Of a stretch of DNA of 64,000 nucleotides, positions 16,479 to 25,010 are shown piece by piece. How positions within the stretch are numbered: the first letter of the stretch is position 1; each line of letters starts with the position of its first letter. The translations under genes were made by a program, and so were the position numbers. Where the stretch lies: positions 124,001-188,000 of the forward strand of contig JAEUKA010000040.1 in assembly GCA_016794465.1 (NCBI GenBank), read 5' to 3'. The notes under the pieces are model-generated. The model made no database searches. It was not told the origin of the DNA and saw only the letters and a list, made by a program, of their open reading frames with translations. This stretch comes from Myxococcales bacterium (GTDB lineage: Bacteria; Myxococcota_A; Polyangia; Palsa-1104; JAEUJZ01).

Positions 16479-17954
16479 TCAGAACGACACCTGCGCCTGT
16501 AGCTTCAGTACGTCGGTGTCGGGGATCGTCTCTAGCGCCACCTGACCGGGACGCAGCCGGACGCGGTCACCGTAGAAGTAGCGCGAGTACTGGAGAAAGA
16601 TCTGCGCGCCGAGCAGGTAGTTCACCGTCGCGCCAATGCGCGGCGAGAGGATGCGCAGCCCAGAGGCGTCGTCTTGCACATCCAAGATCACGCGGTCGTA
16701 GCGCAGGGCGGCAAACAGGAACGACACCGGCTGGTACAGGACCTCGGTGCCCCACTTGAAGGCCAGCCGGCCATCGCGATTGATGGTCGGGTCGGGGTCA
16801 ACCTGCTTGCTGAGGGTATAGCCAGTGAGGCCAAACCACTTCCACTGCAGGTCGCCACCGCGCAGAAACCCGGCGCGCTCAGGGGCCAGGGCAAACAGGA
16901 CGCGGCGCAGGCTGAAGGTGTACTCGCCAGCGAGGCTGTAGAGGGAGCCGGTGCCATCGCTCTTGTCGGTACCCAGGTAGTTCTCGGTGAAGCCACGACC
17001 GCCCCAGGAGTGCATGACCTCGAGGACCGGGCTCAGATACTGCGCCTGGGCAGAGGTGATGACCGATCCCGCCAGGTAGAAGTTGCCGAAGAAGGGATTC
17101 AGCCGCAGGTCGAGTCCAACCACCCGCATGGTGGCGTCCTGCACTTCCTTGAGCTGCCGCTTGTCCTGGGCCAGCGTGTCGATGAAGTAGAAGCCGAGGT
17201 GCGCCACCTTGTGGATGCTGGCGCCCAGGTGCAGGTAGTTCATCAGCGTCAGGCCCTGGTTGGCCTCGATGGCATCCAGGTGCGCGCCCACGCCTTGGAC
17301 CAGCCACAGGGTGACCGGCTTGGTTTCAAACTCGAAGCGGACCTGCCCGCCCATCTGGTGGGTGCGACCAAAGACGTAGGTGTCGTAGTTTTCGAGCCAG
17401 CCGAAGCGATCCCAGAACGCGCCGGCGCGGATGTGCATGCGGAAGCGCAGCTTGGGCCCAAGCGACTCGTACTTGAACGTCACCGAGCCCTGGGCGATGC
17501 CCCACTGCCGGTCGAGGAGCGGCCTGGCCCAGTCGGTGAACAGCGAGCCCATGAGCGCGACCTCGGCAGACAGGTACTTGCTCTGGGCGGAAAAGTAGAT
17601 CTCGGACCAGTCGGACTCTTGCAGACGGGTGTACTGGAAGCCGGAGCGGAAGTAGTCGTCATCGACCAGCCAGGGGGTGTGGAGGTTGTACTGGCCCTCG
17701 CCTTCCTTGACGCCATCGCCGCGACTGCGAACCGACAGCCGCAGGGGGGCGCGCAGGTAGCCGGTGGCTTTCAGCTCGACCGGACCAATCGTAACGCCCA
17801 TACCGGGTCGGGACTCAGCGGGAGCCGCCGCTGCCACAGGCGCTGGGTCCTTGGCGGGGGCGGGACTGGACGTAGGCTCATCGGCGAAAGCCAGGGAACC
17901 CCACAAGAGCGCCGGCAGAATCGGCAGGACGAGGCGCATGACCACTGCCCTCAT
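16479..17954 (-). CDS. outer-membrane porin-like beta-barrel protein
   Basis: The start is placed at ATG 17954 because it overlaps the upstream stop as ATGA. The N-terminus then reads as a signal peptide (MRLVLPILPALLWGSLAFA) before a short Ala/Pro-rich segment. The remaining ~440 residues alternate aromatic and polar residues and end in QAQVSF, the terminal-Phe pattern of outer-membrane barrels. No specific family is certain; it resembles substrate-type porins. Coupling with the GH15-like gene suggests they function together, for example in glycan uptake or processing. Confidence 0.7.
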   Translation of the reverse strand: MRAVVMRLVLPILPALLWGSLAFADEPTSSPAPAKDPAPVAAAAPAESRPGMGVTIGPVELKATGYLRAPLRLSVRSRGDGVKEGEGQYNLHTPWLVDDDYFRSGFQYTRLQESDWSEIYFSAQSKYLSAEVALMGSLFTDWARPLLDRQWGIAQGSVTFKYESLGPKLRFRMHIRAGAFWDRFGWLENYDTYVFGRTHQMGGQVRFEFETKPVTLWLVQGVGAHLDAIEANQGLTLMNYLHLGASIHKVAHLGFYFIDTLAQDKRQLKEVQDATMRVVGLDLRLNPFFGNFYLAGSVITSAQAQYLSPVLEVMHSWGGRGFTENYLGTDKSDGTGSLYSLAGEYTFSLRRVLFALAPERAGFLRGGDLQWKWFGLTGYTLSKQVDPDPTINRDGRLAFKWGTEVLYQPVSFLFAALRYDRVILDVQDDASGLRILSPRIGATVNYLLGAQIFLQYSRYFYGDRVRLRPGQVALETIPDTDVLKLQAQVSF

Positions 17955-20263
17955 ACCTGGCCTCCGCGCCGACTGCGCCGCCGTCGCCACAGCAGGGCGA
18001 CCAGCACGCCCGGGGTGCCCAGCAGCCAGGGACTGGGCGAGCCGTGCCGGGCCCCAAGGTCACATAGGCAAGCGCTCTCGTAAGGCAGCTCGTCCGCCGT
18101 CGGAGTGCCGGGATTCTGGGGATTCTGCGGAGTGACCGGCGGGTCTGAGCACTTGAGCGCGCGCCCCGAGCTCTTGTTGCCCATGCCATCGCCGCAGTCG
18201 TTCGGCTCGATCAGCCCCGAGCGATCCATCATCGTCAGCACGTAGGCGCCGCCGCCGTAGCCAACCATCGGGGTGCTGCCAGCATATTTGCCGATGGCTC
18301 CATCGGCCCGGACGGCGTTGTAGAGCTCGGGGAGCAGGTAGTAGTTGACGCTCGCCTTGTCGATGATCATCTGCATGATGCCGGCGGCCTCTCCCTCGCG
18401 ACCGGCCCGCCACAAGGCATCGGCCATCCGCATGTCGATCATGATCCACTCGTTGTTGTCGTACGAAGACTTGCCATCGTCGTTGCGCTTGAAGCCGCCG
18501 CTCTCGACCCGCAGCCGTCCGAGCACATCGAGCGTGGCCTTGCCGATGCGGCCCACGTACTCGGCATCCTTGAGGACGTTCCAGGTAAACGACTCGACGA
18601 CCGCGCCATCGAGGGGCTGGTTCTGGGCCAGCTCTTCAATCGACCCGGCGATGGCACCTTCGCGATCGACAAACGACGCGAAGAAGCCATCCCGCGCCTT
18701 GGTCGACAGGCCTCGGTAGGTGGTGGCGTCGCTGCTCTTGCCGGCCTTGCTGGCCAGCTGGGCAAAGTCACAGAAGCCGCGAATGGTCGCGAGGGTGGTA
18801 TAGGCGAAGTGCTTCTTGTTTTCGTCGTGAACTTCCCAGATCGAGGAGTCGGCCTTGGCAATGCCCGACGACTCGGTGTTCTTGCGCAGCGCCTCGGCGA
18901 CCCCGCTGTAGAGGGTGTCGTAGATCGAAACGCCCTTGCGGGTCTTTTCCGCCAGCCAGGCGGTGTCTCCCGAGGCCTCGACATACTGCCGCGCCGCCCA
19001 CAGCGTCATGCCCCAGCCGTCTGTCTCGATGTTCGGCGTCTGCTGTCCCGAGTAGTCGGCTTCCTCTTCTCCCGTTCCGAAGTAGCGACAGACCGACACC
19101 TGATAGCTGGCCCCCGAGACATAGGAGCTGTACTTGCTGGTCGGCTCGGCGTTGAGCATAAAGTCGAGGGCCAGCTTGGCCTCGGTGTGGTGTCCCATCC
19201 GCGCCAGCGCCACAATGGCGTAGATCCCATCACGAACCCAGCCGGTGTGCCACTCACCGGGCGGCAAGCTCGCCAGGACCATGCCGTAGCTCTTGCGGGA
19301 CGTGGTGTTGGGCTGACGGACCTGCCCCATCCGCAGCACCGCTTCGCTCTGTCGCCACAGCTTCTTCTCATCGTCTGTACACAGCGCCAGGCCCTGCGGC
19401 AGCGGCTTGCGCCAGGCGGTCCACTCGGCCAGGGCATCGCTCAGCAGCTTGGCCGCGCCCCGACCACTGACCCAGCTCTTGAACTGCCCCAGCATCGACT
19501 CGGCATCGGCCTCGTTTTCGACAAACAAGGTCGCCACCGCCATGTGGCCACCATCGAGTGTGGCTTGGAACGCGGGCACCACATCGTTGCCGCTGCAGTT
19601 GGTCTTGTCACCCAGCGACTGGCCACCGTTTACCTTGGACCAGGCGTTGTCACAGTCGGCATGGGCGATGGCCGTCAAGGGCACATAGATCATCGCGCCG
19701 CCGCCGGGGCCACTCTCGGCAATCGACTTGCCATCGGAGAGGACCTTGAGCCGCTCGCTGTTGGCATTCGGGGTGTCGGGGGAGCCGTCGCCCATGTGGA
19801 AGTTGAACAGCGCAAAGCCATCGCTGGCACCCGGCGCCTTGAGGACCGCCACCATGGCGTTGCCCTCGAAGCCAAACGGCGCAAAGTAGTACGTCTCGGC
19901 GCTGACTCCGCCAAGGGTGATGGGCACCTTGATGACGTTGGTTTCCTCGACGTAGCTCGCCTCGCCGGCTGTGCCGGTGTTGAGCCAGCCGCCGCCCGAG
20001 CCTCCTTTGACCCCGAAGTAAAAGTCATAGGCCAAGTTGCGCCGGCCAAAGCCATCGGAGCGAGGATCGGCACGCGGTCGCAGATAGCGATACGGCGCCT
20101 CGAGGAAGTGGGTGATCTTGTTCTTGTTGGTATCGAAGAACTGGAAGCCATGACCGTTGCCGGTCGTCAGGTAGTTCCACGTTCGCACCGGCTTGTCAGC
20201 GCTGGCAGCCGTCGCCACCCAGAGCAGTCCACCACCCAGCAGCAGGCCCACTTGTCGCGTCAT
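17951..20263 (-). CDS. secreted glucoamylase-like (GH15-type) protein with MYXO-CTERM-like anchor
   Basis: 770 residues with a signal peptide (about 1-22, ending ASA). A beta-rich N-terminal domain (about 25-270) is followed by an alpha/alpha-barrel region with GEWHTGWVRDGIYAIVALAR (about 335-355), TDGWGMTLWAARQY and NNEWIMIDMRMADALW, as in GH15-like enzymes. After a Pro-rich linker the C-terminus has SACLCDLG, a hydrophobic stretch and RRRRSRR, the layout of MYXO-CTERM sorting signals. Expected role: surface or secreted glycan hydrolysis. Upstream, TTGACA at 20300-20295 (minus) and a weak -10 place transcription very near the ATG. The catalytic acids were not assigned. Confidence 0.75.
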   Translation of the reverse strand: MTRQVGLLLGGGLLWVATAASADKPVRTWNYLTTGNGHGFQFFDTNKNKITHFLEAPYRYLRPRADPRSDGFGRRNLAYDFYFGVKGGSGGGWLNTGTAGEASYVEETNVIKVPITLGGVSAETYYFAPFGFEGNAMVAVLKAPGASDGFALFNFHMGDGSPDTPNANSERLKVLSDGKSIAESGPGGGAMIYVPLTAIAHADCDNAWSKVNGGQSLGDKTNCSGNDVVPAFQATLDGGHMAVATLFVENEADAESMLGQFKSWVSGRGAAKLLSDALAEWTAWRKPLPQGLALCTDDEKKLWRQSEAVLRMGQVRQPNTTSRKSYGMVLASLPPGEWHTGWVRDGIYAIVALARMGHHTEAKLALDFMLNAEPTSKYSSYVSGASYQVSVCRYFGTGEEEADYSGQQTPNIETDGWGMTLWAARQYVEASGDTAWLAEKTRKGVSIYDTLYSGVAEALRKNTESSGIAKADSSIWEVHDENKKHFAYTTLATIRGFCDFAQLASKAGKSSDATTYRGLSTKARDGFFASFVDREGAIAGSIEELAQNQPLDGAVVESFTWNVLKDAEYVGRIGKATLDVLGRLRVESGGFKRNDDGKSSYDNNEWIMIDMRMADALWRAGREGEAAGIMQMIIDKASVNYYLLPELYNAVRADGAIGKYAGSTPMVGYGGGAYVLTMMDRSGLIEPNDCGDGMGNKSSGRALKCSDPPVTPQNPQNPGTPTADELPYESACLCDLGARHGSPSPWLLGTPGVLVALLWRRRRSRRGGQV

Positions 20264-20379
20264 GGGCGGGACCGTATTTTGCCGCGTATCCCCCTGTCAA
20301 TCGTCCTCTCCGCTGTGAAAGCGGCGGTGGGGATGGTTCGTGGGAGGGAGCTTGACCGTAAGGGGGCGCAGGTGATGAA

Positions 20380-21894
20380 GTGCGCGCTGTGAGTGCACTC
20401 TCTGATTCCTATTCTGCGCCTTTGCCTGCGCCAGTGCCGGCTCCTCACCCTGTCAGCAGTGACAACGCGGAGCCGATTCCCCATGCGGCCCAGTCCCGGC
20501 GGGTCTTCATCGAGTCGTTTGGCTGCCAAATGAATGACTACGATGTCGAGCGCATGACCGAGGTCCTGCGCCGCGATGGCTTCGAGCGTACCGAGGTCGT
20601 GGAAGACGCGGACATGATCGTGGTGAACACCTGCTCGATCCGCGAGAAGGCCGAAAACAAGGCGGCCTCGGCGGCAGGACGGTACCAGAAGCTGAAGGAA
20701 CGGAATCCCAACCTGCTGGTGGCCATCGGAGGCTGCGTGGCCCAGCAGGAAGGCGATGCGCTGCTCAAGCGGATTCCGAGCGCCGATCTGACCTTTGGTC
20801 CCGATCAGATTCCCAACCTGGCCCAGCACTACGCCAAGCTGCGTCCAGAGGCCCGCTCCGAGAGCTGGCCGCAGACCTCCACCAAGGCCGGTCGCTACAA
20901 GCTGCGGCTGGCCCAGACCGAGGTGATCGATGTCGAGGACTATCAGTTCCTGGATGCCGATCCACGACCCGGGGATGTCAAAGTCACGGCGCTGGTGACG
21001 ATTCAGAAGGGCTGCGACAACTTCTGCGCGTACTGCATTGTGCCGCGCACGCGCGGTCGCGAGGTGTCACGGCCCGCCGATCAAGTGGTTCGGGAAGTGG
21101 CGCGCTTTGTGGCGCTGGGGGCCCGCGAAGTGACGCTGATTGGCCAGAATGTGAATGCCTATCACGCGATAGGGAGTCCGGACGGCGAGGACTTTGCAGA
21201 GCTGCTGCGCCTGGTAGATGCGGTCCCGGGCCTTCTGCGGCTGCGGTTTACCACCAGTCATCCGCACTACTTTACCCACAAGGTGTCGGATGCGTTTCGG
21301 GATCTGCGGACGCTGCAGCCGTGGCTGCATCTGCCGGTTCAAGCGGGATCAACCGCCGTGCTGCACGCGATGGCGCGCGAGTACACCCGGGAAGCGTATC
21401 TAGACAAGATTGCCTATCTGCGCGGAGTCTGTCCGGACATCTCGCTGTCGACGGACATCATCGTGGGGTATCCAGGAGAGACAGAGTCTGACTTTGAACA
21501 GACGATGGCGCTCCTATCGGAAGTGGAATACGACTCGATCTATTCCTTTGCGTACTCCCGCCGGCCAGGGACGCCCGCTATTGAGCGGGTCGATGATGTC
21601 TCTGCGGAAGAGAAGTCGCGGCGGCTGACCGCGCTACAGAGCCTGCAAAAGCAGATCACGGGCAAGCGACTGCAGCGCCTGGTGGGACGGACCGAGGAGA
21701 TCCTCATCGAAGGTCGCTCGCGCTCGAATCCCAGCCAGCTCTGTGGGCGTACGGGGGGGAACCATACCGTCAACATTGAGGTCCCGCCGGGCATCGATCT
21801 CGATGGACTGACCGGGACGCTTTTGCCGGTCCACATCACGGCGGCGAAGGTTCACACCTTGGTCGGCACGCTGATCGGTGAGCGCGGCGTCTGA
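20380..21894 (+). CDS. miaB: tRNA-2-methylthio-N6-dimethylallyladenosine synthase
   Basis: A radical-SAM methylthiotransferase acting on i6A37 of tRNA. The UPF0004 domain opens with FIESFGCQMNDYDVERM (about 44-60) and has NTCSIREKAENK and GGCVAQQEG. The radical SAM cluster motif is CDNFCAYC (about 212-219), followed by PRTRGRE, and a TRAM domain ends the protein (RTEEILIEGRSR onward). The first codon is GTG 20380, giving a ~40-residue Ser/Pro/Ala-rich extension before the conserved domain; a shorter start is possible. Its 3' end overlaps the convergent membrane gene by 43 bp. Confidence 0.93.
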   Translation: MRAVSALSDSYSAPLPAPVPAPHPVSSDNAEPIPHAAQSRRVFIESFGCQMNDYDVERMTEVLRRDGFERTEVVEDADMIVVNTCSIREKAENKAASAAGRYQKLKERNPNLLVAIGGCVAQQEGDALLKRIPSADLTFGPDQIPNLAQHYAKLRPEARSESWPQTSTKAGRYKLRLAQTEVIDVEDYQFLDADPRPGDVKVTALVTIQKGCDNFCAYCIVPRTRGREVSRPADQVVREVARFVALGAREVTLIGQNVNAYHAIGSPDGEDFAELLRLVDAVPGLLRLRFTTSHPHYFTHKVSDAFRDLRTLQPWLHLPVQAGSTAVLHAMAREYTREAYLDKIAYLRGVCPDISLSTDIIVGYPGETESDFEQTMALLSEVEYDSIYSFAYSRRPGTPAIERVDDVSAEEKSRRLTALQSLQKQITGKRLQRLVGRTEEILIEGRSRSNPSQLCGRTGGNHTVNIEVPPGIDLDGLTGTLLPVHITAAKVHTLVGTLIGERGV

Positions 21895-23366
21895 GCCGAG
21901 CGAACCAGCGTCCCATAGCACCACAGGAGCAGCGCATAGAGTCCGAACTGCTGGAGCACTCCGCCCCAGAACTGTCCGGCGGAGCCCTCGAACGTGCGCA
22001 TGACCTGCTGGGCAAAGAACAGATAGAGCGCGAGTGCGCCGGTGCCAGCCTCGGGGTGGGCGAAGATCTCATCGGCGATGCGGAGCAGGAGCCCGACCAG
22101 CATCACCACCAGCAGTCCGCCGACGAGCCCAAAGTTGATGTAGGCCTCGGCAAGCTGGGGCAGACCGACCATCACGTGCTGGGTTCCGGTCGGAGTGGTG
22201 TAGCCGTACATCACCGCTGCCCAGACATCGGCATACTGCGCGCTCGGCTTGTCAGGGAAGAACACCCGAGGCAAGAGCGCGAACCGGAAGTAGCGATAGG
22301 TGTTGCCACCCTGATAGGGAATCGCCGCCGGAGTCATCTCGATGATGTGGGACAGCTGCAGCGCTGACGCCGTGCGGGCAGCGGCCACCTTGAACGAGCG
22401 CTCGCGATCGACGGTCGGAGCCGTCTCTCCGCCCAGCCAGTGACGCGCCGAGAGATCGAGAAACAGCTGGGCCCGCTCGACCAGGGACAGACGGACCTCG
22501 CGATCCCAGACCTTGGCGCGGAACTCTCCTTTGACCGGCTGAAACAGCAGCACTGCCAGCATGCCGAGCACGATCGGCCACACCCGCAGCCGTCGTCGAA
22601 TCAGCAGCCAGCCGAGCAGATAGACCAGCAGCGGCTGCACCATCGGCGCCAGCGTCCCACTCATCAGCGCGACCACTGAGGATGCCCCGGTCAGCGCCCA
22701 GAACAGCCAGCCGATCCGCTCGCGCCCGGGTCGAAGGCTGGGCAGCAGCACCATCGCATAGCCAAGATCGACCGGCGCCAGCACCGACAGCACGCTGAGG
22801 AGCTGCTGCGAGCGTGGCAGAAGCCCCCGCATTCGCAGGATGTCCAGGAGCAGCGAGGAGCCCACGATCAGCACGCCGGCAATGAGCAGCGGCCGATCCG
22901 GCAGCGGCAGTCGCAGCTTGGGCAGAAGACGCGGCATTCCGATTGATCCACCCAGCCACCAGCCCGCCGAAAGGAGAGGCGTCGACAGCGCCGCATAGAC
23001 CATCGCCAAGGTCACCGCACTCTCGGTGATGCGCGCCTCGCCCCAGCGCAGTAGCAGCCGCTCCTCATGCAGGACGGCCAGGAAGTAGCACAGGGTGATC
23101 ATCAGCGACAGCCCGGCCACCGACGAGGGTCGCGCCCGCCGATTGGTCAAGAGGTTCAGCGTCGGCAGGCCCGCCAGAAGGAGTCCCACCCAGGCCGCCA
23201 GCCGCGCCAGGATGGAAAAGCGCTCGGTCGCAAGCAGCAGCAGCACCGGCAGCAGCCCGAGGACGGCCAGCCCATACGCCACCCGCAGCCGAGTCGCTGG
23301 CAGCTCTTCGCTGAGTCGCAGGGGGTGACTCCACAGCGGACTGTGGCGCGCTACAGGTGGCATCAC
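21852..23366 (-). CDS. polytopic membrane protein, oligosaccharide-polymerase-like
   Basis: 504 residues with roughly 11-12 hydrophobic helices and a large loop near residues 270-400 that includes PYQGGNTYRYFRFALLPRVF. The FPDKPS-type segment followed by further helices recalls Wzy-type O-antigen or exopolysaccharide repeat-unit polymerases. The assignment is topological only. The gene is convergent with miaB, with 43 bp of coding overlap. No other polysaccharide gene is adjacent. Confidence 0.6.
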   Translation of the reverse strand: MMPPVARHSPLWSHPLRLSEELPATRLRVAYGLAVLGLLPVLLLLATERFSILARLAAWVGLLLAGLPTLNLLTNRRARPSSVAGLSLMITLCYFLAVLHEERLLLRWGEARITESAVTLAMVYAALSTPLLSAGWWLGGSIGMPRLLPKLRLPLPDRPLLIAGVLIVGSSLLLDILRMRGLLPRSQQLLSVLSVLAPVDLGYAMVLLPSLRPGRERIGWLFWALTGASSVVALMSGTLAPMVQPLLVYLLGWLLIRRRLRVWPIVLGMLAVLLFQPVKGEFRAKVWDREVRLSLVERAQLFLDLSARHWLGGETAPTVDRERSFKVAAARTASALQLSHIIEMTPAAIPYQGGNTYRYFRFALLPRVFFPDKPSAQYADVWAAVMYGYTTPTGTQHVMVGLPQLAEAYINFGLVGGLLVVMLVGLLLRIADEIFAHPEAGTGALALYLFFAQQVMRTFEGSAGQFWGGVLQQFGLYALLLWCYGTLVRSAQTPRSPISVPTKV

Positions 23367-23383
23367 GGCTTGGAACAGGATTC

Positions 23384-24949
23384 CTAGACTGGGGTGACGG
23401 AGCGCTTGCGGGGATAGGCTGTCACGCGCTTGCTGGCAGCATAGTCGAAGCGGCGGAGCAGCTCGGCCCGGAGCTTGTCCCCTTCGACAATGGCATCAAT
23501 GTGAAGATCCCCGGCGAGCTTGTAGATATCAATGTCTTCGCGGTACTCCGCCCGCAGCTGCTCGATGTAGGCGGCGCGCTCGGCTTCCGGCTTTTCCTGG
23601 ATCTTGTTGAAGAAGACCGCATTCACAGCGGCTTCCGGACCCATGACCGCAATCGATGACTGCGGCAGCGCCAGCGTCGCATCGGGATGAAAGCCCGGTC
23701 CACACATCGCATACAAGCCGGCTCCGTAGGCCTTGCGCAGCACCACGCAGATCTTGGGCACGGTGGCATCGGCCACTGCGGAGATCATCTTGGCGCCATG
23801 GCGGATAATTCCCTGTCGTTCGACCGCCGTTCCGATCATAAAGCCGGGCACATCGGCCAAAAACAGCAGCGGAATGTCGAACGCATCACACAGCCAGATA
23901 AAGCGCGCGGCCTTGTCAGCAGAGTCGACGAACAGCACGCCTCCTTTGTGCTTGGGCTGCGAGGCAAGGACTCCTATCGTCTTGCCCCCAAGCCGCGCCA
24001 GACCCGTGACCAGCTCCTTGGCGAACAGCTTCTTGATCTCGAAGAAGCTGCCCTGATCGACCAGCGCATCGATCACCTGCAGGATGTCGCAGGACTGGTT
24101 GTGATTCTTAGGCAGGATGTCATCAATGCGGCGCGCATCGGGACGAGGAGTCAGCGGAGCGGCAGCCGGAGGAGGTGGCAGCGGGCCGCCCGCATGGGAA
24201 GGCAGATAGGAGAGGTAGTCCCGACACTTGGCGAGCACCTCTGCTTCACTCTTGGCGAGCAGATCCCCACAGCCCGAAGTCTCGCAGTGCATGCGCGCAC
24301 CGCCCATCTCTTCGAGGGTGGTCTTCTCTCCTATCACCATCTCGGCCATGCGCGGCGAGCCGAGGTACATGCTGGCGTTGCCGCTGACCATGAACACCAC
24401 ATCGCAGAAGGCCGGGATGTACGCACCACCCGCTGCCGAGGGACCAAACAGCAGACAGATCTGCGGAATCGATCCAGAGAGCGCCACTTGGTTGTTGAAG
24501 ATCCGCCCGGCATGGCGGCGTCCGGGAAACATATCCAGCTGATCGGTGATGCGCGCGCCGGCACTATCAATCAGGTAGATCAGCGGAATCCGCAGTCGCC
24601 CCGCAGTCTCCTGAATGCGGATGATCTTTTCGACGGTGCGCGCCCCCCACGAGCCGGCTTTCACGGTCGAGTCATTGGCCATCACCGCCACCGGACGACC
24701 GTGCACGCGACCGATTCCTGTCACCACTCCATCAGCGGGCAGATCGGACGCTTGCTGGTTGGCGAGCAGTCCGTCTTCCACAAACTCGGCCTGTTCATCA
24801 AAGAGCAGCCGCAGTCGCTCACGACAGAACAGCTTGCCCTCCGCTGAGTTCTTTTCGTGATACTTCTTCGCGCCACCATGCTCGGCACGGGCCTTGGCAA
24901 CATGCAGCCGCTCGACGGGATCGCTAGGGACAGGAAGATGCGTGGACAT
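23384..24949 (-). CDS. acyl-CoA carboxylase carboxyltransferase subunit (PccB/MccB-like)
   Basis: A crotonase-fold carboxyltransferase that transfers carboxyl from biotin to an acyl-CoA. ATG 24949 (MSTHLPVPSDP) gives 521 residues, normal for the family; the longer open frame upstream overlaps another gene. Characteristic parts are RERLRLLFDEQAEFVEDG, LIDSAGARITDQ, GPSAAGGAYIPAF (CoA-binding oxyanion loop), FLADVPGFMIGTAVE and RKAYGAGLYAM. The lysine-rich hydrophilic loops suggest 3-methylcrotonyl-CoA or geranyl-CoA carboxylase over propionyl-CoA, but this is not certain. No biotin-carboxylase subunit is adjacent. Confidence 0.88.
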   Translation of the reverse strand: MSTHLPVPSDPVERLHVAKARAEHGGAKKYHEKNSAEGKLFCRERLRLLFDEQAEFVEDGLLANQQASDLPADGVVTGIGRVHGRPVAVMANDSTVKAGSWGARTVEKIIRIQETAGRLRIPLIYLIDSAGARITDQLDMFPGRRHAGRIFNNQVALSGSIPQICLLFGPSAAGGAYIPAFCDVVFMVSGNASMYLGSPRMAEMVIGEKTTLEEMGGARMHCETSGCGDLLAKSEAEVLAKCRDYLSYLPSHAGGPLPPPPAAAPLTPRPDARRIDDILPKNHNQSCDILQVIDALVDQGSFFEIKKLFAKELVTGLARLGGKTIGVLASQPKHKGGVLFVDSADKAARFIWLCDAFDIPLLFLADVPGFMIGTAVERQGIIRHGAKMISAVADATVPKICVVLRKAYGAGLYAMCGPGFHPDATLALPQSSIAVMGPEAAVNAVFFNKIQEKPEAERAAYIEQLRAEYREDIDIYKLAGDLHIDAIVEGDKLRAELLRRFDYAASKRVTAYPRKRSVTPV

Positions 24950-25010
24950 GGTCCGGCATGATACATGAAGCCGCCGGGTCCGGGCCCGCCGATTGCGCAG
25001 CGCCGCTGCG

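Noticed and set aside
16674..20392. Two very long plus-strand frames (16674-18083, 18809-20392)
   Set aside because: Mirror images of the porin-like and GH15-like genes; rich in Gln/His/Arg/Val as expected for shadows.
23687..24847. 386-codon plus-strand frame
   Set aside because: Shadow of the carboxyltransferase gene.
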